This document shows, piece after piece, positions 13,001-25,000 of a stretch of DNA of 64,000 nucleotides; position 1 is the stretch's first letter; every line of letters begins with the position of its first letter. Below the pieces are notes generated by a model. That model was not told the DNA's origin. It ran no database searches and was given only the letters and a program-made list of their open reading frames with translations. A program made the translations under genes and the position numbers. The stretch is taken from assembly GCA_018398805.1 (NCBI GenBank), contig JAGFBZ010000339.1, positions 434,001-498,000 on the forward strand, read 5' to 3'. Source of the stretch: Hirundichthys speculiger. Lineage: Eukaryota; Chordata; Actinopteri; Beloniformes; Exocoetidae.

Positions 13001-16000
13001 AAACATTAATCTATAGTCACTGATTTTACCATGTCAAACAACGTCAGATAAGATAGCTTTTAACAACATCTTTTCACAACTTTTTTTTTTCCCCCTTGAC
13101 GAAGACATGGGCAACCCTAACCCTCACAGCCAGGCTGCTGCTGCTGCTCTGGGTGGCAGACGGAAGTGAGGGAGAAAAATAAAGTGCTTGTCCTCACAGT
13201 AAAGGTCTGGAGAGCCTCTTCAGCAAAACTATACCTCTTTTTACAACACACTGCCACATTTAACACACACATTGGTTCTTATCAAATAAAGTAAGCAGAC
13301 AAAAGTTTTGAGTCTGCAACTCACCATGTCGCTGACAAATACTGAGGGGATTGTGTGGGCGGTGGGGCTGCGCCTTGATTATGGTAAAATACACACACTG
13401 GCATGACTTTACTTGAGATAAAAAAAAAAAAAAAAGATTATGTGAAATTATACTGATATAAACAATATTTTCTGATTTTAAACTTTGTCTAAAAAGAAAA
13501 AAGAAAATAAAAAAATGTAAATATTGATGTAAAAGGTAGCTATGCAGCTCTTCTGTGCATCAGTCCCCCCTGAAAGTTGTATCAAGAGCTGCATGGGGGA
13601 TGTTAGGGACAGCAGGCAGCGGACCAATATTCTCTAAGGCAAGTCAGAAGGGAGCAACCTAATCTTTAAAAACTTAAATAATTAGCACAAGTCCAACTGT
13701 GTGGGGTTTTTTTTTCCTACCCTCACCCATGATTTTTGCCTATGGGAAAGCACAAATTCTTGGACTTCTCCTCCCTACGTGGGCTTTGCACATTTGCAAC
13801 TGACAGGAAGAAGTAGCAGCAAGCAAGTCTGTCTCTGCACAGATTATTCAGGATTCAATGCTTCCCTCTGGCATACCCTCTCCTGACACAAATGACACAA
13901 GACTGAAGTATGATGAGGATTTTCTCACTGAGTATGTGTAGACAGAAATCTGTAGGATATCTCTATTCCAGCCCTAACAGGCTACATTCTTTAAAGAATG
14001 AACAGAACAGAGGACTTCAACCAGTGTAGTAAAATCTTTTACATATTTTTTATAATCTATTAACCAAAAAAACACAGGTTTTTGCATGTTTTTGTAGTTA
14101 CACAAAATGCCTGCAGATTAACATGGTGTGTGCATGAAATGTTTATAGAGCTGAAAAATAACTGCTTCTTAATTTAAGAGGCCTGTCTTGTCAAACAACT
14201 AAATGAAAAGGAAATCTATGTAAACCTTACAGGAGTAACTAGGTTTTAACTACAACCATCATGTCTCTGTAAAATTTAGGAAGCTGGGTAAAATCTAAAT
14301 ACAATGGAATGGATGGAATGACTTGCAATGGATTATGATTTACTGAAAACACTTTGATGACATATTAATTGTTATCGAGCAAATGAGGAAATAAAAACAT
14401 GAAATGTTGAAATGTTAAATTAAAAAAGTATATATTCCCAGTTGAGTTTGATGTATGCAACATATTTGAAAAATTGTAACAGTGGCATGTTTACCCATGT
14501 GTTGCGTCACCTTCTCTTTGATCAAGTCTTTTGGACCCGAGGAGACCAGTTGTTGCAATTTGGGGTTTTCTTTGTTGTATTTTTAATTCAAGGTTGATTT
14601 AGCACTGGTGCTCTTGCACAACAGAGTCGTGCTGTTGGAATACACGTAAAAAGTAGCTTCATGCATCATAAAAATTGTGACAACCATGATTTACAAAACT
14701 TACTTCAAATAATAATCAGTCAGACAAAAGGAGAATTTTCCCCTTTTCTCAGTTCATCTTGAAATAACTTTGGCACAAAAAGACACAGACGTTTCTGGGT
14801 TGTTCATTTAGAATTTTTTGTAGCATCTTTGGATGCAATGATTGAAATGTTTTCATTGACTGTGGCTTTCAAAAGTGTTTCTGAACCTCTGCAGTGATTT
14901 TTCCCCAAAAACACTCATATCTGTGTTCAATGCAGCACAGTCTGAGGACCTGAAGGTCACAACCATTCATTACTGGATTTCAGCCTCCTGCTTTGCATGC
15001 AGGCATTTGACATTTCTCCACATTCTCTGAGTATTTTATGAGATTATGAATACCTAATCGTTTATACACAAATTTTAAATTTTTTTTTAATATACACATT
15101 TTTGACATTTTTACATGAAAAATCATACAACTTTAACACTTCTTTAAGTTTATTATCAAATGTTAATGTCCTTGAACTAGTTATTGAATTAGTCTCCTAC
15201 AGAGTCCTTCCTAATCTTTACTTATCTCTAGCATGCTACTATTCATTCAAGTCCAGTCTTTTGTTGACTTACATCTTTTTTAAAAATACTGCTGATATTT
15301 ATACCTGACCAGATAAAGTTCAATAGAACAATACAATTTCTCTATTTTAATATTTAATATCCTGATTTTGTGCTGTTCTAAATATTTGCAAATTTTGGAT
15401 ATTTCACTTAAAATTAACACTTCAGATTTTTCAGTTTCATTGTCTTTACCTTGCATGCACATTTCTGAAATCAGGTTACAACTCAAACCTTTGATAGTCA
15501 ACTTGGAATAACCCATCAACCTACTACGTATGTTTTTGAACTTTGGAAAGAAGCAGGAGGACCTGAAGAAAACCGACCCAGGGACAGGAAGATCTTGAAA
15601 ACCCTAGAGTCTAGACAAAAAGGCCCTGGTCAGGAGTCAAACTGAGAGGCAACAGTGCCAACCATGACACCACCAGGTAACCCCACCATGTTTCAAAACA
15701 CTGATTAACAGTCAACAAACTTTTATGACCTCTCGCATTTTTATCAGAAATCCACTCTTTCTCATTACACTTGATCAAACTGCCTTTTGGAGAAATTGTA
15801 CTTAGGACATTTTTCATCTTTTGCATTTTTAGTGCAAGGAAAAATTAGCTCATGTCTCTTTTTCTTTTCTCTGCAATTTCAACTGATCTGGTTTTCTAAC
15901 AAACATTAGGACAGAGACAGGAGGAACCTCTTTCACACAGGTTTTCTGTGTTCAGGAAAGGCAGCAGCTCAGTGGAAATGCACAGACTACAGACAAAATA

Positions 16001-19000
16001 ATAGTAAGTACATATCGTATAAATATCATGAAAGGAACTACAACATTATAATATAGAACGGGGGTGTCAAACTTCAGTCCTCAAGGGCCGCTGTCCAGCA
16101 TGTCTTGGATATTTTCCTACTTCAACACACTTGATTAAAGTGAATGGATCACCATCAGCTTGCCATCCAGGTCTGCATAGGTCTGTTAACGACTCATTCA
16201 TTTGAATCAGGTGTGCTGAAGCAGGGAAACATCTAAGATATGCAGGACAGCAGCTCTCGAAGACTGGAGTACGACACCCCTGATATAGAACGATATAGAA
16301 CGTCTAAAAAAAAAAACATAGAAGCTTGGAATATTAAACAACACATTTACAAGCACGCATCTGCGTCTACACTATGTTTAAAAATTGTTTAATTCGTTTA
16401 GAGACACATGCTCCTGAAGATCAGGTGATTTTGCAGCTGATTCCACAAAGAGGAACTGGAACATTTAAATCCTTTTTTTCCCCCATTTCAGTGTGAGCAT
16501 TTGGGTGATAGATAAAAAGAATAATTCATTGGAAAAAAAGTCAATGGCCCCGATCGTACACTTCCCGCTAGCCGCTACCCACTAGCCGCTACCCACAAAT
16601 TGCGGGCATAGGAACCTTCGCTAATGCAATCTTCCGCTTGTTAAAGCCACTACCCCTTAATCACATTGTTGGTGTGGCAATCGGCGTGTCTTTTGCCCTT
16701 TCCGCAAACTCGGTATCTTACAATCGTGGGTTGCGGGTAGCAACCCGCATGTCGGCGCATACAAAAGCTCGTCCAAATGGCATCAATGTGCGTCCACCTG
16801 GTCACATGTGGACGTGCACAAACGGCTCTACCCCTCGAATTAACTCTTGTATAAAAAGCGTGATCTGGCCTCAGTTGAACCCCGGAGGAAATGGCAGAGA
16901 TCGTCTTAAACGGCTTGCGCGCCAGTTAAACCATAGACAACCAAAGCGTGTTTACTGGGAGCGCGCCGACTATCTGGGACTTCCAGGTAGCCGATAGCAT
17001 TTGTCTGTGTAAGAATATTTTTATGTATAGAGGAGGAGGAGGAAGGAAGAGGAGGAAGCACCACAGCAGAGTCCCAGACCAGCTGCGCACGAGAGCTGCT
17101 TCGATCTGGATGAAAAGACGCTCCATAGCGGTTTGCGGATAGAGGTTTGTGGGTAGCGCAATCTGCTCTTAAAGGCAATGGCTACTGACGCACTGATTGG
17201 TTTAACAGGTGGAACGCCCTAACCACTCCTATGCATAATATAGCAGGGTAGCGCAGGTGGGATAGTGGGTTTAGCAAGATGGAAGATTGAGTTCTTTGCC
17301 CGCTTTTCCCGCTACCCACTATTCCCAAAATAGTGGCTTTAGTAGATCTGGTGGAAGATCGGGCCCAATAACTCTCCAATCTTTTTGGAAGGACATGCTG
17401 TAGATAAACTGGGACTAGACCAAAAATAGATTCATATATGAAAATATGCCATTGCTAGAGTCTACAGTAGGACAAAGCAGACCATCCAACTCAAGGATCC
17501 AGTGTGCAGTGGTTGAGATGTGTGATGAACCTCAGGTCTCCCAGGTAGACTATCCCTTGCATGTAAGCATTGCAATGCTGTATGTGTAGATTGTCCTTAT
17601 CTAGCACAGAAAAGAAACTGGTTTCTTTTTGATCTCAGTGGAAAGACAAAATAAGATTTTTAAATTTATATTTCTAACTACTAGCTAAATATAGTAGTAA
17701 CTAAATATGAGGTCTGAAGGAGAGAGAATCATCAATCTGGATTTCAATGTGATTGGATTGGTGTAATGACTCAGTCTTATGACCTCAAATAATGAAGTTG
17801 AGTAGAGGACTGAGGAGCTTCGATTTTCCATTTTAAAATATCATGAGTTTTGGTTTTGGTGACATTTTAAATTAGATAAAGTATGCTAGCTGGACAATAT
17901 TAAATGCTTGTAGCTGACAGAGAGCCTGATTAGGTATTAATGCGGAGGACTCTATCACTGTATCGACAGCATTTGAAATTTGGCATTTGAAATGCTCTTG
18001 ATTATTCACAAAAAATAATAGACCAACTTAGGGTCTATTATTAAGGAAGAACCATAGTTACGCTGAGGTTTCTGGAGATGGTATATTTTCTTCATAGACA
18101 CCAGAATTCTACAAAAAACAAAGTATCTGTTGTGAAAACTCACAGCTTAGCTCTATATTTATCTGTTCGATTTTTGTTGAATTAAGAAAACAGGTCCATG
18201 GAGGGCTCTAGCAGAGACCCTGAAGATTGTACCAAGCCAAAATGAAGGGGGCAATATTTTAAAACAATCCAACCCACTGCATTTAGTATGAAATACAAAC
18301 TGTGGATTTTAAGTGTTGGCTTTCATTATTTGATAGTCTATGCAATGATTCTGATGGGCCAAGTCAGTCAGCTGACCTCAGTCCAAATGAGCATGTGTTT
18401 CACTTGCTGAAAACCAGACTGAGGGCAAAAAGCCTCCAAAACAAGCAAGAAATGAGTGGCTGCAGCACAGGCCTGGCAATGTATCACCAGAGAACATGCC
18501 AAGTATCTGTTGATGTCTATGGATCATAGATTAGACAAGCACAAAAGTGACAGGAAAGGGTTTGCAAATATTGAGCATGTGTGCAGGCAACATGGTGGCT
18601 TCGTGGTTAGCACTCTTGGCTCGCAGCAAGAAGGTTCCTAGTTTGAGATCAGGGAAGGGGCTTTCTGAGTGGAGTTTCCATGTTCTGTCCATGTATTTGT
18701 GGCCCTGTCCACGGTGTACCCCTGCCTTTTGTACAAAGGTGACTGAGATAAGAGCCATCACACCCCCATGACCGGAAGTTAGGAATAAGCTGGGTATGGA
18801 TAATGAATGGAGCATGTGTGTTGTTGAGCATTGTCAAAGTCATGAAATATGAATGAAGATTTCTAAATTTTTGAAAGTACATATCCCAAATAATGTGACC
18901 GAATCCAAAACTGAGCTTTGTATTCTCAAATCAGCATCCCAATTCACAATGTACTTGTATTAGTTTTATCATCCTCACATATGGAAGACTGTATTTCAGG

Positions 19001-22000
19001 TTGATGTTGAACAATGTGCTAAGCTTTTCACGGATATATAAATGTGTTTGATTGGGCGTTTCAGATGTTCAGCGTTGGCGCTCTCTCATCCAGGAGTCTT
19101 TGTCTAATTTGAAAGGAACCTTGTTTTTACGCCAGAACATCTCTTATGAAGCTCAGAAAGCACATAAAAGTGAACACAACAAAACTGAGTTGTTGTTGTT
19201 GTCTTTATTTTTTTAACAAGATTCTATTCTCATAACAATGTTTCTATTCCATTTGATCATGCTAGTAATATCTGAGCTTTTGTATGTCTTTGATTTCTTT
19301 CAGTGGCTTGTTCCACTCATGTGAGGGAGTGACTTCCAACAAAATATTGCTTGTTAATTAAAGATAGGTCCACCAAGTAATCGAAATCCAAACTGTGCAT
19401 CAGCTGAACACAGCTCCAGGAGGTGTACTTTGGATGCCAAATCTAGAATAAGTTTTAAATAGGCAAGCATTTTCAAACCAAATCATATGATTTGATTAGT
19501 GTAAAGAAAAAAGGACCCACATAAGTTCTGCATAACTTTTGTTCTTAATGATAAGCTGATCAAAGTCTGAAAATAAATTTGCTCTTGGTCCAGATCCTTC
19601 TGCTCTAAGGTTTAATATTATTTTAGAGTTTAAACATGAGCCTTAATGGCTGCTTACAACCTAGAGAGGGATACATAGAAAACTACTATTCAGTTGTAAA
19701 ACACTAAAGTGCAAGACAGGCTGATACAAGAGCTTGTTACATGAGAGGGAGCTGAGCTGAGCTGGCACACTGCAGCCAATTACTTTCCAGGTCTTGATGA
19801 GCAAGCTCACATACAAAAAGCTAAACAGGGAGGGGAACACTTTTCAATACAAATGTTTGCAGCTTTTATATTGCAATCACAGGCAATGTGTGTGCTGAAC
19901 AGTGGCAGTCTGTGCACGCTGCTCGATCATTTACATTACCCCGGTCATAGCGATATATATTTCTCAGTGCTGATGTTTGGATTATCACTGATCCTGGCTG
20001 CTAAGCAAACACTTGGGCCGTCATGCTGGCTTGTTCCAGCCCCACCCTAGAGATGAGAGCGAGGGTCAAGAGACTGGAAAGGCTGACAAAAACAAATCTT
20101 TAATCAATATCTGAGCCCTGAACGCAAAACCCTCTCTCTTCCGTCTCTGTCTCAGAGCGCTCTGGGAGTGACAGTTTTTCTTTTTAATCTGTGCCCACAT
20201 TGTGGAGAAATTGCAAGCTAATGTTTTGGCTATAGATCATTCAACAAATCACTGCTGGCAGTGCATATCTAAAGCAATGGTTTAAATGCAAACACTTCCA
20301 ATGCCAGCTAATATGGCTCATAGATGTGTAGAGCCGTGTAACTGTAGCTATACCTGAACCACGTAGGAGTCACTGTAGAACAAACAGATGTGTGGATAAA
20401 AAAACTGGCTCTTATCTCTGTCCAGTAAGAAGGGCTGTGAAACTGAATTACGCTTACGGCAAAGTCTGCTATAATTACACTGGATGACATCCAGTCACTA
20501 TCCTGAACCAAACCTCTTTTAAGGCTTTAGTTTCAAAATGTACCTGGTTAGACATATTAACTCAGGTATATTTCATCAAATGGGATGATGAAATCACTCA
20601 AATTCAAGCTATAATTTATTTGAAAAAGCTCTCACATCAGTATCCTGCCCTGATCAATTCTCACAAAGACAAAAGGGAGGAAAATCCCAAGACATACATC
20701 TGTATTAAATTGCTGCATTCAAATAAAGCACATTACCCAGTCCACTCGCATCCAATTTCTAATGCATAAACAATGGTGTATCTCTAAAATATAATCCACA
20801 AAATACTATGATGACAAATATGGCAATCGACAATAGAAGTGTGTAGTATGTGTCGTGTATAAAGACCAGATCCATAGGAGGCCAAATGTCAAACCAATAA
20901 CAGATCAGACCAAAGCAAAACAAGTGTAAAGCAGTAACAAGTTGTTGGCAGAAGTACAAAAATATATATCAACACAAAAAAATGTGAAAGCAGAAAATAA
21001 GTCAGAGAACCAAGGAGAAGCAGTCAGTTGATGGTGTGCTATGTTATAAAAGCAATAAATCTGGATGTGAAAGAATGAGGAGAGGATGTAAACATAGTGT
21101 TCAACCTGCAGCAGGATATGAAAATGGCTTTTCTAGGATATTGGCTTTCAGACTTAGACATTTTCCTGTGATTCAACTTAATCCCCCTAATAACCCAAAC
21201 TACAGTGACATGAAAAGGTTTGGACGCTCCTGGTCAAAATCTCTTCTACGAAAAAAAGTTGGAAAATTATAATAGGCCTCTTTTCCAAAAGGCATAAAGT
21301 TTTGCTTTAAATCAATATCTTCAGATATTTTTTTTCTTTTTTAACTGCCACTTTTAAAAAAGCAGATAAGAACCAGAGCTGACCGTTTGGGCCTCCAACG
21401 TGTTCAGCGACTAGTAACTTCCCCTTTGAAAAGGGCCACAACTTATATTCTGTTTGTATACTAGTGTGCTTGAGATATCTTGCATGCATTACTCTTTTAA
21501 GCTCTGCTCATTAATTTTCAATAACGTTTAGGTCATGGAAATGTAAGGGCCACATCCAAACCTCCGGCTTCTACCTCTTGAGGCAGTCCACTGTGGATTT
21601 TCATGCATGTTTTAGGATCATTATACCATTGTAGAAGCCATCCTATTTTCATTTTCAGCCTCTTTACGGACAATGTGATGTTTGCTTCCATAACCTGCTG
21701 GTATTTAATGGAATCAATTCTTTCCTCTGCCATAGAAATTTTCCCTCTAGCGCTGGCTGCACCACAAGCCCAAAGCATGAACGATCGATCCCTTACTTAA
21801 AAATTGAAGACATGTTCTTTTTGTTATATTCTTCAGCATTTTCTTCCAAATGTGTGTAATTTAAACTTCATTAGTCGACCGAACTTATTTCCAAAAGGCA
21901 ACAGGGTTTTGATTTTCAACAACCGAAGCTTAAGACACAGGAAAGATTTTCTTCTGATGACTTGGGACAGTCTACTATTATCCCAGAGTCTGCTAAATTG

Positions 22001-25000
22001 TTTCTGAAGCCTTCATGCAGGTAAATATGCGCTTTGGCTTTGCCTGACTAGAAATCCAAGGATCAGTTTTCTCAAAGTTTTCTCTGTGTTCTAGGTCTCA
22101 ATTAGAACTTCATAATTTCTATTAACAGCTGTCTACTGAGAGAAAATCCATTGTTGCTTATTATAGAGACAAGGTTTAAGGAGCCAGAGCATTTGAGACA
22201 GCTGTAAGATTTGCATTACCTGGCCTTTCGTAACAACGACTTCAAAAAAAGTCAGACCCCTCATAAGCAAGATGAAAAAGGCTGGTAGTACTTGTCCACT
22301 AGTGAACAGAACACTTGATTAAATCAAAGTCTAAAACCCAGTACTTGTGGGAGCTCCTTGAGCTGAGCTTTACAACAACACAAGACAATTTAAGCAGTGT
22401 CAGATTTCCTGGCAGTCATGACAATGATGCCTCTCGGCCAGGGGCTAGTCTCCCTACAGCCTCGTGGTACTTGATGGGAACATGGAGAGGAGTATGTATA
22501 CATAGTTTTAAAATACCCATGTGTTAGCCTATAACTGCGCGGTTGGCCATGTAGCATGTTCGATAACACTCTCACATACAGCAATATTGTTCACTGCCCA
22601 CAAGAAGGAAGAAAACGTCTGAGTGAACTTAACTATCATGCTGCTATGTTACTAAGAAAACCCAAAACAAAGAGAACAATTCATGGCCCCTGGCGATAAC
22701 ATCGAGGCTGAATGTTTGACCTCCAATGTACACAACAAGCTGTTATAAAAGGTGCAAAAGGTGTATTTTCTTTCTTTCATGCTTGGAGAAATGGAAAAAG
22801 TCAGCATCCCAGAGAGACGTTTGTGGAAAATCTTACTGGACAACACTTTTAATTTGTGCTACGAACCAAACAAGATGCTTCATGTGCAGTATGGCAGCTT
22901 TCATTGCTTATAATTACACTGTTTATATTCTCTCGACAGCAACGCTGGACACACTTTGGCTCTGTGTTGTTTCAGTACTATAGTGTAATGCTGCATAATG
23001 AGGAAAGGCTGTCAAAAAGTCAAATAGCTAAAATAAATAAATAAATAAATAAGCTTTGGCCTATTACTGGAAGTTCAACAAACATGCACACATGGTTAAC
23101 TGCCTGCAACAAACTGAAAATGACTCTTTATGTGTTCTCAGCCCTCACCAAGCTCACCCATCCATAAAAATCCCATCTCAAGGAGAGCAGAGGTGAGCTC
23201 CCTCTCTCACTCTGTCTTTTTCTTTTTACTTTCTCCCTCTTGCTTACAAATGCATACGGAGGGGGAAAGAAAAAAAAGCCCTTCTTTCTGTGTCATAACT
23301 ACTACCACAATTACTCAGACGATTACTCAGATCAATGGCTTGCCTGCCTGTTTGAGCCGCTGTATTCAGAGTGTCCTCCTGGTAAGGAAGAAAAAAAAAA
23401 CCCTCCAGGCTGAACGCAATAAACAGAGTGTGTGACATGGGGGACAGGATAGTGTAATACCACGCAATAACATGAGGGAAAATAGCAAGACCGGCAAAAC
23501 ATATTGTCAGTCACTGCTGTCACACATGAGGGGGTAACACAAAAGTCTATCAACAATGTATCTGTTACAGTCTACAACCCTGTTTCATACATCTGCACAA
23601 GTAGTCCCCTGCCGTTAAATCTCTCAGAAAAAAAAAACGAAAATACCCAAACAATGTGGTGCAGCAGAGCTCTTCCAGTGGAAGATAACACAGTCAGAAG
23701 CCTAACTAGGGGTTGGGGCTGATTTCAGGCTCTCTATTTAGAAATGACAATACATGAGCACACTTAATTACGCAGTCTCTAGTCTAGATCAACAGAGTCT
23801 TCCAGCAGTGAAGAGGCTGGTGTATTCATTAACAGTACAGGGGCTCCTTTCTGCTGAGAAACAATCTGCTTTGCTGGGGACAGTTTATTCAGTGAACAAA
23901 GACAAATGCTAAACTTCAGACACTTTCTCTAAGGAAGAATGAAAGGAAATTCACTACAATGAAGTCAAGACTTTGACCTATATTACTGAATGATTTGTGT
24001 TGGTCATGGCAGGAAATAGTGCTTGTGTGCAGAATTGTAAGTGCACCAAAGCAATTCCCATAGAAGCTGTTTTTTACAAGTCATAAAGCCTCTATGATGT
24101 TGTTTTGTTTTTGTTCTTTGCCCCTGGTCTACAGTTCTCATAAAACACGAATGAAATGAGACAGAGGCACAGCCAAATATTAATTTGTTTGAATGTCAGA
24201 GAATGTTGTTTTTTTAAAAGAAATACATGAATATTTTCAACCTAGACAATTTGACTTGGCAACATTTTAAAGTCCTACTGTCACTATGACGTGATTCCTT
24301 TCGATCAAACACAGCTTAAAGAAAAGCAGAGGAAAAGCAAGTACAGGGCTGTAATTGATGGCTCAAACTCAAGCTTTTCTCTCTGAGGGTCTGCTCAGGT
24401 CCTGATCCCCTGGCCTCAACCTGAAACAATCACTCTTAGTTAACGACAACACTTCAGCTATTGACAGCGTGATCCTGTAAAGCAGACACTTCAATCAACA
24501 GAGCAGCCGCAGGAGGTGTTGTGTTGGAGAGGAACAAAACAAGGTGGGGGCATGGGGACGGATGAAATCGAGAGGTAAATAAATGAATTGATGAATGAAT
24601 AATAGATTGGCCAGCTACTGGCGTCTTGGAGCAGCAATGCAGTATTAATAACTGACTCTTACTGTTCGTCTCTGTGTCATCACTGATACTCTTAGGTGGA
24701 CCATGGCCAGCATAACACACTGCTGATCTGTACATTCGATCCGGATTACGAACTTTCTTCAGTCCTTCAGGAGGCAAAGAGAAAAGTAGAGAAAATCGAG
24801 GAAAAGAAGCATTCTCCCAATCTGAGCTAAGCACACTCTCCAGTCAAGCATATCAAAACAGACTAAACAGTGTATTGAAATACAAATTAAACACACAGGA
24901 ACTGTTAGAAAAAAAAATAATAGAAATACTAACTACAATAACAATCTCAAAAACAAGAATAATGGTTTAAAAAAATTACCTAATAAGCAGTCAAATTTTC

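Larger units (their letters stand above)
10061..24662 (-). other. camta1: CAMTA1 intron 2 with transposon relics
   Basis: A 14.6-kb intron with no further exon that I can support. It carries a SINE-like copy (15530-15682), a hAT-type miniature element (16059-16282), an 821-bp GC-rich inverted-repeat element (16546-17366) and two Tc1-like relics (18330-18585 and 21203-22010). A second SINE-like copy lies at 18585-18800. The stretches 10061-15530 and 22010-24662 are otherwise featureless AT-rich DNA with short homopolymers. Confidence 0.7.

Noticed and set aside
13111..13125. Telomere-like ccctaaccct
   Set aside because: Only about one and a half repeat units; no array.
16638..16997. Open frame of 119 residues on the plus strand
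   Set aside because: It lies inside the GC-rich inverted-repeat element, where stops are rare by composition, and it has no resemblance to a transposase.
24454..24834. 126-residue minus-strand frame taken as one exon or gene
   Set aside because: Only the middle (24663-24764) has splice borders and phase agreement; the rest is intron read-through.
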